Part shown: one piece after another, positions 8,016 to 15,034 of the stretch
Numbering within the stretch: position 1 is the stretch's first letter
How the letters are laid out: each line of letters opens with the position of its first letter
Assembly: GCA_963519305.1 (NCBI GenBank)
Contig: CAUQMS010000006.1
Location: 139,510 to 203,509 of the forward strand
Source of the DNA: Ewingella sp963519305
GTDB lineage: Bacteria > Pseudomonadota > Gammaproteobacteria > Enterobacterales > Enterobacteriaceae
Direction of reading: 5' to 3'
DNA length: 64,000 nucleotides
Made by a program: the position numbers and the translations under genes
Notes under the pieces: model-generated
The model's input: only the letters and a program-made list of their open reading frames with translations
Database searches by the model: none
What the model was told of the DNA's origin: nothing

Positions 8016-8900
8016 TTACAGCGTCAGTGCGGTGAGCTCTTCGCAACCGAGTGCGGCCAGCGTGGAGCGGGTGGCGTCGCGCTGGCTGACCAGCGGCTGC
8101 GGGCGTTCGATCAATACGGCACGGCGGATTTTCAGGCAATCTTCACCGGACAGATTCAGCAGGATAAGTGCACCCTGTAGTGGTGGCAGGCTTGGATTGA
8201 AGGCGGCATTTTCAGCATAGCGTCCGGCGAATATCTTGCCGTTCTGGGTTTCCAGCGCAATACCGCTGTGCGACTGGCTGTAAGGGGCGTGGCTCTGATT
8301 ACAGGCTTGCAGCGCCTGCTGACTGATGTCATCTGATTCTGCAATGCTGTAACCGTGATCAACCTTATCCATCAGCAGCGTAGTGATATCCAGGTCTTTC
8401 GGGCCAAACGAATAGGGCAGGTAGTCACCGAGCGTGGCGACGTCGCGGTTCGGCAGATGAATATTCAGCTCGGTGCCGCTGTTCAGTTCGTTCATAAACT
8501 GACGGCAGTGGCCGCATGGCGTGTAGTTGACGGTGATGGAAGCCAGTTTCGCTTCACCACGCAGCCAGGCATGGGTCACGGCGGACTGTTCGGCATGGAC
8601 GGTTTGCTGCATGGAGACGCCGCTGAACTCCATATTGGCGCCAAAGTAGAGATTACCTGAAATCCCGCGGGCAACGGCACCGACGTGGAAATGTGAAATG
8701 GGTGTGATCGAACAGGCGGCGGCCAACGGCAGCAGCGCAAAGGCCAGTGCGTCATCATCCAGACCCGTTTGTGCGCGGACGTCCGCAACCTGAGCGGCGG
8801 TCAGCATAGCCGGGAAATCGTCACGGCTGAGCAACGGTTCGAGTGCGGTCTGAAGAGCAGCGGGCAGTGTGGCGAATGCGTCAGTGAAACGGGAGTGCAT
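8016..8900 (-). CDS. cdd: Cytidine deaminase
   Basis: Cdd hydrolyses cytidine and deoxycytidine to uridine and deoxyuridine with release of ammonia, in pyrimidine salvage. At 294 residues it is the two-domain homodimeric enterobacterial type. The N-terminal catalytic domain holds the zinc site: HAEQSAVTHA (His and catalytic Glu) and PCGHCRQF (two Cys ligands). The C-terminal half (residues about 180-294) is the degenerate non-catalytic repeat, including CNQSHAPYSQSHSG. The ATG at 8900 follows an AAGGA ribosome-binding site. Two CRP-like palindromes 50 bp apart and a -10 box lie upstream, indicating CRP (and by family precedent CytR) control. Confidence 0.97.
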   Translation of the reverse strand: MHSRFTDAFATLPAALQTALEPLLSRDDFPAMLTAAQVADVRAQTGLDDDALAFALLPLAAACSITPISHFHVGAVARGISGNLYFGANMEFSGVSMQQTVHAEQSAVTHAWLRGEAKLASITVNYTPCGHCRQFMNELNSGTELNIHLPNRDVATLGDYLPYSFGPKDLDITTLLMDKVDHGYSIAESDDISQQALQACNQSHAPYSQSHSGIALETQNGKIFAGRYAENAAFNPSLPPLQGALILLNLSGEDCLKIRRAVLIERPQPLVSQRDATRSTLAALGCEELTALTL

Positions 8901-8932
8901 GAGGTGTGATCCTTGAGGATTTACGGGAAATC

Positions 8933-8938
8933 ATTCTA
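8933..8938 (-). promoter_or_regulatory. -10 element of the cdd promoter
   Basis: Read on the minus strand this is TAGAAT. It places the start near 8926, which puts the two CRP-like sites at about -41.5 and -91.5. Confidence 0.5.
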
Positions 8939-8959
8939 TGAGTGTTTTCTGGGTTTTTG

Positions 8960-8975
8960 TGTGATGTAGCTCTCT
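8960..8975 (-). promoter_or_regulatory. CRP site 1 of cdd (about -41.5)
   Basis: On the minus strand AGAGAGCTACATCACA has one perfect half-site (TCACA) and one with two mismatches. The position relative to the -10 box fits class II activation. Confidence 0.55.
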
Positions 8976-9009
8976 TTTTTTATGAAAATTGAATGCAGCG
9001 TTGCAAGGA

Positions 9010-9025
9010 TGCGAGATGTCTCGCA
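9010..9025 (-). promoter_or_regulatory. CRP-like site 2 of cdd (about -91.5)
   Basis: TGCGAGATGTCTCGCA is a TGCGA-N6-TCGCA palindrome, differing from the CRP consensus by one symmetric substitution per half. It lies exactly 50 bp upstream of site 1, as in the tandem CRP arrangement known at E. coli cdd where CytR binds between the sites. Confidence 0.5.
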
Positions 9026-9056
9026 AGTTTTAGGCGGCAGGGAAGCGTTTCAAAAC

Positions 9057-9086
9057 AAAAAAGGCGACCCGAAGGTCGCCTTTTCA
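9057..9086 (-). terminator. Rho-independent terminator of the art operon
   Basis: AAGGCGACC-CGAA-GGTCGCCTT (9061-9082) followed on the minus strand by a T-rich tract. It lies about 40 nt after the artM stop. Confidence 0.85.
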
Positions 9087-9124
9087 GCGTAGCGCATTTT
9101 ATATCACCACGTCATCACCGCGGC

Positions 9125-9793
9125 TTAATTGCGTCGTTCAAACGCCAGTGCACGGCGCTCAATCAGACGCATCATCAGCGTCAGCAGACCGTTTACGCAC
9201 AGATAGACCACGCCCGCTGCGCCAAACACCATCACGTCGTAGGTCCGGCCGTACATCAGCTGGCTGTGGCCCATGACATCCATCAGCGTAATGGTGTAGG
9301 CCAGTGAGGTACTTTTAAAGACCAGCACCACTTCGTTGGAATAGGACGACAGCGCACGTTTGAAGGCGAATGGCAGCAGAATGCGCAATGACTGCGCCTT
9401 CGACATGCCCAGCGCCTCACAGGACTGCCACTGGCCCGACGGAATGGCGCGCATCGCACCGGCAAACAGCTGCGTGGTGTACGCCGCACTGTTGAGCGCC
9501 AATGCAAACATCGCGCACAGCCACGGTTGTGACAACACTTCCCATAGCCACGGGATCTCACGAATTGAGGGAAACTGCCCTGGCCCGTAGTAAATAAGGA
9601 AGATTTGCACCAGCAGTGGCGTACCGGTAAAAAGCGTGATGTAACCCTTCACCATCTGGCTCAGCACCGGCACTTTCAGCGTGAGTATCACGGTGAAAAT
9701 CAGCGCCAGCAGCAGGGCGACGATCAGCGCTGCAACGGTCAGGGTCAGGCTGGTGTGCAGCCCTTTCATGACTTCAGGTAAGTAATCCCACAT
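9125..9793 (-). CDS. artM: Arginine ABC transporter, permease ArtM
   Basis: ArtM is one of the two inner-membrane permease subunits of the ArtPIQM arginine importer. At 222 residues it has the usual HisM/ArtM size, several hydrophobic segments (LTVAALIVALLLALIFTVIL near the N-terminus) and the EAA loop EALGMSKAQSLRILLPFA that docks on the ATPase. Its ATG overlaps the artQ stop by one base (TGATG), so translation of the two permeases is probably coupled. It is the last gene before the operon terminator. E. coli has artJ, a second arginine-binding protein gene, next to artM; no such gene is present here, where cdd follows instead. Confidence 0.95.
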   Translation of the reverse strand: MWDYLPEVMKGLHTSLTLTVAALIVALLLALIFTVILTLKVPVLSQMVKGYITLFTGTPLLVQIFLIYYGPGQFPSIREIPWLWEVLSQPWLCAMFALALNSAAYTTQLFAGAMRAIPSGQWQSCEALGMSKAQSLRILLPFAFKRALSSYSNEVVLVFKSTSLAYTITLMDVMGHSQLMYGRTYDVMVFGAAGVVYLCVNGLLTLMMRLIERRALAFERRN

Positions 9794-10509
9794 CAGGAAG
9801 CACTCCGTTCAAAGCGCGTGGTCCGGAGTTCGATGCGTTTGATAACAAACTGGCTGAACAGGGTGACGACCAGATAAATTCCGCCGGCAATCATGTACCA
9901 GGTAAACGGCTCCTGAGTACGGGTAGCGATACTTTTGGTTTGCAGCATCAGGTCGTTCACGCTGATAAGCGACACCAACGCGGTGTCCTTAAGCAGGACC
10001 AGCCACTGATTGCTCAGGCCCGGCAATGCGTGACGCCACATTTGCGGCATGATCAGGCGAAAGAAAATCGCCGCTTTTTTCATGCCCAGCACCTGACCCG
10101 ATTCCCACTGTCCCTGCGGCACCGCTTTCAGCGCGCCGCGCAGCGTCTGCGAAGCGTAGGCCGAATAAAGCAGTGACAGCGCAATCACCCCGCAGACAAA
10201 CGGGCTGACTTCGAAGTTATCGATAGGCAGTTTCACCGGCAGCTGGAACAGACCGAAATTGATGTTGAAACCATCGGCCAGGACCACCAGCAACTGGGAT
10301 GAGCCGAAATAGATAAACAGCACCACCAGAATTTCCGGCAGACCGCGCAGGATAGTGACCCACGCGGTTCCGAGCCAGCTAACGGGCTTCCACGGCGCGG
10401 ATTCCCACACGGCAAAAATCATCGCCAGAAACAGGCCGAGGACCAGTGCACAAAGGGCAAGGCCGACGGTCATCCCGGCGGCGCTGGCTAAAGGTTGGAA
10501 TTCATTCAT
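9793..10509 (-). CDS. artQ: Arginine ABC transporter, permease ArtQ
   Basis: ArtQ is the partner permease of ArtM in the arginine importer. The start is the ATG at 10509 (MNEFQPLASAAGMTVGLALC), giving 238 residues as in E. coli; an in-frame upstream codon at 10518 would add three residues. It shows the family signature ILRGLPEILVVLFIYFGSSQ, a domain with TM segments and the EAA-type cytoplasmic loop (ESGQVLGMKKAAIFFRLIMPQ). It begins 12 nt after the artI stop and overlaps artM by one base. Confidence 0.95.
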   Translation of the reverse strand: MNEFQPLASAAGMTVGLALCALVLGLFLAMIFAVWESAPWKPVSWLGTAWVTILRGLPEILVVLFIYFGSSQLLVVLADGFNINFGLFQLPVKLPIDNFEVSPFVCGVIALSLLYSAYASQTLRGALKAVPQGQWESGQVLGMKKAAIFFRLIMPQMWRHALPGLSNQWLVLLKDTALVSLISVNDLMLQTKSIATRTQEPFTWYMIAGGIYLVVTLFSQFVIKRIELRTTRFERSAS

Positions 10510-10521
10510 TGATAGCAAAAC

Positions 10522-11253
10522 TTATTGCTGGAACCATTTTGAATACAGGGTCTGGTAAGTGCCGTCTTGCTTCACTTTTGCCAGGGCTGCATTCATTTTA
10601 GTCAACAGTTCGGTATTGTTTTGACGAACAGCAATACCCAGGCCGGTACCGAAGTACGTTTTGTCGGTAATTTTTTCGCCAACGGCAGCCAGATTAGGGT
10701 TCTGCTTCAGCCACTCGTTCACCACGGCGGTGTCACCGAACACGGCGTCAAGACGGCCATTTTTCAGATCCAATACGGCATTCTGATAGCTGTCGTAAGG
10801 CACAGCAGTGATCTCAGGGTGTTTTTCCATCAAGAATTTCTGGTGAGTGGAACCGTTCTGCATCCCTACGCGCTTGCCTTTCAGGGCCGCGAGGTCAGCA
10901 AACTTACCTTTCTCAGCGATGAAAATGGCGGAGTTATCGTAGTAAGCATTGGTGAAGGAAACCTGCTTTTCACGGTCGGCTGTGATGTCCATACCAGAAA
11001 TCACCGCGTCAAAACGACGGAATTTCAGACTTGGGATCAGGCTGTCAAACGCCTGATTGGTAAAGGTACAGTCTGCCTGCATCTCTTTACACATGGCGTT
11101 CGCCAGATCGACGTCAAAGCCCTGAATCTTATTGCTGGTGTCCACGAACTCGAACGGAGGATAAGAGGCTTCCATCGCGAAACGGATGGTTTCAGCCGCG
11201 CTGGCGGATAAACTGACGCTAGCCAGAACAGCAGCAATTAATAATTTTTTCAT
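10522..11253 (-). CDS. artI: Arginine ABC transporter, periplasmic binding protein
   Basis: This periplasmic solute-binding protein (family 3) delivers L-arginine to ArtQM. The chosen ATG at 11253 gives 243 residues with a clear signal peptide (MKKLLIAAVLASVSLSASA, cleavage before AETIRF). Upstream in-frame codons to 11286 would prepend a hydrophilic stretch and spoil the signal. Conserved ligand-site stretches are SYPPFEF, GFDVDLANAMC, GMDITADREKQVSF and GVFGDTAVV-like AVFGDTAVVNEW. E. coli has two paralogues, artI and artJ; the position between artP and artQ makes this artI. It starts 29 nt after the artP stop. Confidence 0.92.
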   Translation of the reverse strand: MKKLLIAAVLASVSLSASAAETIRFAMEASYPPFEFVDTSNKIQGFDVDLANAMCKEMQADCTFTNQAFDSLIPSLKFRRFDAVISGMDITADREKQVSFTNAYYDNSAIFIAEKGKFADLAALKGKRVGMQNGSTHQKFLMEKHPEITAVPYDSYQNAVLDLKNGRLDAVFGDTAVVNEWLKQNPNLAAVGEKITDKTYFGTGLGIAVRQNNTELLTKMNAALAKVKQDGTYQTLYSKWFQQ

Positions 11254-11282
11254 CGCAAACTCCGTAGTAACCATCAATGAGA

Positions 11283-12011
11283 TCAATGTGACAGATAGCT
11301 GGCAAACTCTTTGGTTTGCGGCTGGGTAAAGCAGGTGGCATCACCCTGTTCAATGATGCGACCGTTTTCCATGTACACCACGCGGCTGGCGGTTTTACGC
11401 GCCACTTCCACTTCGTGGGTCACGATTACCTGCGTGATGCCGGTACCGGCCAGTTCGCGAATAATGCTGACGATCTGAGCCGTAATTTCCGGATCCAACG
11501 CCGCCGTCGGTTCATCAAACAGCAATACCTGAGGTTCCATCATCAGCGCACGGGCAATCGCCACACGCTGCTGTTGACCACCGGAAAGGTGCAGTGGGAA
11601 CCGGCTGGCGTAGTCGGTCAGACGCAGACGGGTCAGCAGTTTTTCAGCACGCTTCATGGCGACATCCTTACTCAGACCCAACACGCGGATCGGGGCTTCC
11701 AGTAAGTTATCGAGCACCGTGCGGTGCGGCCATAAATTGTATTGCTGAAAAACCATGCCGACGTTTTGGCGCAGTTCACGCACCGCTTTTTCGTCTGGTT
11801 TTTTGGTGAAATCGAATGTGTTCCCGGCTATCTGCAAGGTGCCTGAACGCGGCATTTCCAGCAGGTTTAAGACCCGCAGCAGAGAACTTTTTCCCGCACC
11901 GCTTGGCCCGAGCAACACGAGTGTTTCTCCGGCAGGGCAGTCGAGCTGAATGTCGAACAGCGCCTGATGCACGCCGTAGAAGCAGTTGATGCTATTTAGT
12001 TGAATACTCAT
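11283..12011 (-). CDS. artP: Arginine ABC transporter, ATP-binding protein
   Basis: ArtP is the ATPase of the arginine importer. Starting at the ATG at 12011 (MSIQLNSINCFYGVHQALFD) it has 242 residues, identical in length to E. coli ArtP. Walker A is GPSGAGKSS (about residues 35-43), the Q-loop region is MVFQQYNLWP, the signature LSGGQQQRVAIARAL and Walker B VLLFDEPTAALDPE. It is the first gene of artPIQM, transcribed on the minus strand, and is separated from ybjP by a terminator, so it has its own promoter. A candidate -10 TATGCT with -35 TTAACC (17-bp spacing) is visible around 12058-12086. I did not find a convincing ARG box. Confidence 0.95.
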   Translation of the reverse strand: MSIQLNSINCFYGVHQALFDIQLDCPAGETLVLLGPSGAGKSSLLRVLNLLEMPRSGTLQIAGNTFDFTKKPDEKAVRELRQNVGMVFQQYNLWPHRTVLDNLLEAPIRVLGLSKDVAMKRAEKLLTRLRLTDYASRFPLHLSGGQQQRVAIARALMMEPQVLLFDEPTAALDPEITAQIVSIIRELAGTGITQVIVTHEVEVARKTASRVVYMENGRIIEQGDATCFTQPQTKEFASYLSH

Positions 12012-12154
12012 GCGCAAATAGTGAATAGCCATTGATGCCGCAGATGGTAACTTCCGTAGCATAGTTATGCAACGATCGCGGGTTAAAATTTATGAGTGAG
12101 GTGTCTGGTCGCAAAAGCATAGCACAACATGTTGTTACGCAATGGTTAACAGAA

Positions 12155-12185
12155 GAAAAGTCAGGCCCGGATCACGCGGGCCTGA
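12155..12185 (-). terminator. Rho-independent terminator of ybjP
   Basis: On the minus strand TCAGGCCCG-N7-CGGGCCTGA is followed by CTTTTCTTCT. It separates ybjP from artP. Confidence 0.75.
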
Positions 12186-12201
12186 TAGCTGTTATGCAGA
12201 C

Positions 12202-12777
12202 TTATTGCTTTTCCAGTACCTGACGCAGTGAGCCGCTGGGGGCGAAGTCGAGGTTCGCCATGTAACGCACGTCGTCGACGGCCCAGCAGTGGCCTTCACG
12301 TATCATCAGCACTTCATCTTTCCAGGTGGCTTTAGCGCCGTTGCCTTTCTGGTGCGACATCGTGACGCGCAGCGGGATGTTGCGGGCGTCGGTATTAGGA
12401 ATGGTGGATGCGCTGTCTACGGACGCAGAGGTCGGTCCATCGAACAGGCTGGAGAAGACGTCACCATCGGTAGCACCCGGCTTTTCATTCGGGGTTGCGG
12501 CGATATCCACTTTATGTTCCGACTGGGCTTTTAACAGTTCGTTATACAAACCGGTGCTCAGGTAAGGGCGGTACTCGGCCAGTTGGCTGCTGTTGGGCAG
12601 GCCAGCGCCGCCTTTCTGAATGCGCAGGTCGTAAAATTTCTGCGCCACAGTGTCCGGGCCGCCGTCAACGCATGGCGCGGTACGCGTGCCAATGTCCTTA
12701 AATGCGGGGTCAACCGTGGTGCAGGCGCTCAGGGTCAGCACCAGGGGGATCGCGGCGGCAAGTGTTTTATATTTCAT
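12202..12777 (-). CDS. ybjP: YbjP family lipoprotein
   Basis: This is a lipoprotein of 191 residues from the ATG at 12777; longer in-frame starts reach 12858 but would bury the signal. The N-terminus MKYKTLAAAIPLVLTLSACTT has a lipobox (LSAC, Cys at about 19). The C-terminal part STIPNTDARNIPLRV, WKDEVLMIREGHCWAVDDVRY and SLRQVLE matches E. coli YbjP (171 aa). The middle is longer and divergent: an extra segment with SEHKVDIAATPNEKPGATDG. The residue after Cys is Thr, not Asp, which predicts outer-membrane sorting. The function is unknown. The neighbourhood (next to artP) is conserved with E. coli. Confidence 0.88.
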   Translation of the reverse strand: MKYKTLAAAIPLVLTLSACTTVDPAFKDIGTRTAPCVDGGPDTVAQKFYDLRIQKGGAGLPNSSQLAEYRPYLSTGLYNELLKAQSEHKVDIAATPNEKPGATDGDVFSSLFDGPTSASVDSASTIPNTDARNIPLRVTMSHQKGNGAKATWKDEVLMIREGHCWAVDDVRYMANLDFAPSGSLRQVLEKQ

Positions 12778-12958
12778 CGTATTCCTTACTGAAAGATTGA
12801 ACGTTTTCACCATGACTTTCTTTATCATACAGTATAAAACCGATTTCAATTGCTGCATGGTGCGGTGTGAAATCAGCCGGATTGGCTTGCGCTATACTGG
12901 CTGGCAAACCGCGCTGAACTGCACGGAGCTTACGGACGGCAATTAATAAGGAATACTT

Positions 12959-12991
12959 ATGCAAGATTTAACCATCGTCAGTCGCCTATGA
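12959..12991 (+). CDS. Ten-codon leader mini-ORF overlapping amiD
   Basis: ATG at 12959 with a strong AAGGA ribosome-binding site at 12948-12952 opens MQDLTIVSRL and stops at a TGA (12989-12991) that overlaps the amiD ATG (12988) as ATGA. It is too short to recognise. amiD itself has no good ribosome-binding site outside this mini-ORF, so translational coupling is the likely role. It could instead be the decayed start of a lost upstream gene: E. coli has ybjQ at this place, but the peptide does not resemble YbjQ. Confidence 0.45.
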   Translation: MQDLTIVSRL

Positions 12992-13833
12992 GGCGCTTTC
13001 TGCTGCCCGCAGAGGTATTATTCTGCGGTTTACTGCTGGCAGGTTGTCAGTCATCGCCGCCATCAGCGGACCAACATCTTTCCTACCGGCTGGAAACCCA
13101 GAGACAAGCGCAGGGCGCGGACCAGCGCGTGCGTTTTCTGGTGATTCATTACACTGCTGAAGATTTCCACAACGCATTAAACACGCTTACTGATGAGCAT
13201 GTCAGTGCGCATTATCTGATCCCGGCACATCCGCCGCTGGAAGAGGGTAAACCGGTGGCATGGCAGCTGGTGCCGGAATCTCTGCGCGCCTGGCACGCGG
13301 GGGCCAGCGGCTGGCGCGGACGCACGAATATTAATGACACGTCGGTAGGTATTGAGTTGGAAAACCGGGGCTACAGCGCGTATCTGCTTGGCAAAAAATT
13401 CTATCCGTACCCGCCTGCGCAAATCGATCTGCTGGCGTCGCTGAGTGAACAAATTGTTGCCCGCTATCAGATTGAGCCGCGCAATGTGGTCGGCCACAGC
13501 GATATCGCCCCGCAGCGTAAAGACGATCCGGGACCGCTGTTCCCGTGGCACGAACTGGCGAAGCGGGGGATTGGTGCATGGCCGGACGCACACCGGGTAC
13601 AGGCGAATCTCGCGGGACGTGACCCGTATCAACCGGTAGATACGCAGACGTTGCTGGCGAAACTGGGGAAATACGGTTATCCGCTCACTGACAACATGAC
13701 GGACAAACAGCAGCGCCGTGTGATTGCGGCGTTCCAGATGCATTTCAGACCGGATGACCACCGGGGTATCGCTGATGCTGAAAGCGACGCGATCATCAGC
13801 GCGCTGTTAACGCAATATCCCGATAAGAGCTGA
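12988..13833 (+). CDS. amiD: N-acetylmuramoyl-L-alanine amidase AmiD (outer-membrane lipoprotein)
   Basis: AmiD is a zinc amidase anchored in the outer membrane that cleaves the MurNAc-L-Ala bond, including on anhydro-muropeptides. The 281-residue protein starts with a lipoprotein signal ending LLLAGC (Cys at 19). The amidase_2 domain runs from about residue 45 to 190 with zinc-ligand motifs VIHYTAEDF (His near 53), GIELENRG and HSDIAPQRKDDPGPLFPW (second His and catalytic Lys). A C-terminal peptidoglycan-binding helical domain follows (LLAKLGKYGYPLTDNMTDKQQ ...). The start overlaps the stop of a ten-codon ORF. It converges with ybjS, whose stop is 7 nt away. Confidence 0.94.
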   Translation: MRRFLLPAEVLFCGLLLAGCQSSPPSADQHLSYRLETQRQAQGADQRVRFLVIHYTAEDFHNALNTLTDEHVSAHYLIPAHPPLEEGKPVAWQLVPESLRAWHAGASGWRGRTNINDTSVGIELENRGYSAYLLGKKFYPYPPAQIDLLASLSEQIVARYQIEPRNVVGHSDIAPQRKDDPGPLFPWHELAKRGIGAWPDAHRVQANLAGRDPYQPVDTQTLLAKLGKYGYPLTDNMTDKQQRRVIAAFQMHFRPDDHRGIADAESDAIISALLTQYPDKS

Positions 13834-13840
13834 GAAAGGG

Positions 13841-14875
13841 TTAGTCTCGCTTTGACCCGACGCCGTGCAGACCTTGCAGGCGTCCGTGGTCACGCAGCCA
13901 GTTTGCGGTGCGGATAATGCCCTGATCCAGTGACACCACGGGGCGATAGCCCAGTTCATCCTGCGCGCGCTGCGTATCGAGTGTGAGATCAAAATTGAGT
14001 TTGGCGACGCTGTAGTGCGTCAGTACCGGCTCTTTGTGCGAGCTTTTGCTCAACTTTTCCATGCCACGCGCCATCATGTCCAGCAGCGGGTAGGGCACCG
14101 AGCGGATGCGGTACTTCATCTCCAGTGCGTCCATCAGATGCTGCACCAGGGTGCGCAGCGGGCGCGGTTGCTGGTTGGTGATATTAAACGCGCGGCCGGA
14201 TTCTGTCGTCTGCGTTTCCGACGCCAGCCACATAGCATGTACCACGTTTTCCACGTACGTCATATCCACCAGCGCCTCACCACCACGGGGGAGCATCAGC
14301 GTTCCACCGTATTTCAGCATCTGCAACAGACGCGGCAACAGCACGTTGTCGTGCGGGCCGAACACCCCCTGCGGGCGCAAAAGAGTGAAGTGAGTTTGTG
14401 GATTGGACAGCGCCAGCGTGGCGATCACCTGTTCAGCCGCCGCTTTGCTGCGGGCAAAGGAGTTGGCATAACGGTTCGGGCGGAAATCTTCTTTGATATT
14501 GCGGTGATGGTGGAAATCGAAGTAGACCGCCGGCGAGGACATATGCACAAAGCTACCGACGCCATAAGCTGTGGCCCACTCACCGAGGCGGCGTGTGGCG
14601 CGGACGTTAGCCAGTTCGAAATCCTGTTCGCTGCCCCAGGGAGCAATCATCCCGGAGCAGTGCCATACGGTGTCGACATCGGCCAGCAGGGCTTTTGCCT
14701 GAGCAGAAACCAGCGTGGTGAGATCGGCATGAATGAATTCAGCCCCCATTTTCTGCAACAGCGAACCCATGGCGGCATTGCGGCCTGTCGCCCTGACTTT
14801 AATGCCTTTATTGCGCAGAAACTCCACCGCGTTGCGGCCTAAACCGCTGCTAGCACCGGTGACCAATACCTTCAT
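13841..14875 (-). CDS. ybjS: NAD(P)-dependent epimerase/dehydratase-family protein YbjS
   Basis: A 344-residue extended short-chain dehydrogenase. The N-terminal Rossmann motif is VTGASSGLGRNAVEFL (GxxGxxG type, residues 5-20). HMSSPAVYFDFHHH includes the family Tyr region, and FARSKAA with the downstream LLRPQGVFGPHDN supports the 3-beta-HSD/NDP-sugar epimerase group. It is closest to E. coli YbjS (337 aa), whose substrate is not known. It lies downstream of ybjT on the same strand, with a 159-nt gap, in the conserved order ybjS-ybjT-ltaE-poxB. Confidence 0.9.
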   Translation of the reverse strand: MKVLVTGASSGLGRNAVEFLRNKGIKVRATGRNAAMGSLLQKMGAEFIHADLTTLVSAQAKALLADVDTVWHCSGMIAPWGSEQDFELANVRATRRLGEWATAYGVGSFVHMSSPAVYFDFHHHRNIKEDFRPNRYANSFARSKAAAEQVIATLALSNPQTHFTLLRPQGVFGPHDNVLLPRLLQMLKYGGTLMLPRGGEALVDMTYVENVVHAMWLASETQTTESGRAFNITNQQPRPLRTLVQHLMDALEMKYRIRSVPYPLLDMMARGMEKLSKSSHKEPVLTHYSVAKLNFDLTLDTQRAQDELGYRPVVSLDQGIIRTANWLRDHGRLQGLHGVGSKRD

Positions 14876-15034
14876 AAACTCGTCAATTCCAAAGAAAATC
14901 TCAGGGTGTATCAGGTCATTCTGACACCCCTCAGCAATAAGGGTGCCATTCTTTCGTGAAATTGTGCGGGTTGCAATGGGTAAGCGATGTCTGCTTGTCT
15001 GAAACTGTGCGACTGCGCGCGAAATAAGCCGTCG

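Noticed and set aside
12012..12160. Possible ARG boxes upstream of artP
   Set aside because: The stretches with TATTCA and TGAATA half-sites do not have the spacing of an 18-bp ArgR box, so no site is claimed.
14015..14842. 275-codon frame opposite ybjS
   Set aside because: It is antisense to a well supported SDR-type gene with no ribosome-binding site or family resemblance.
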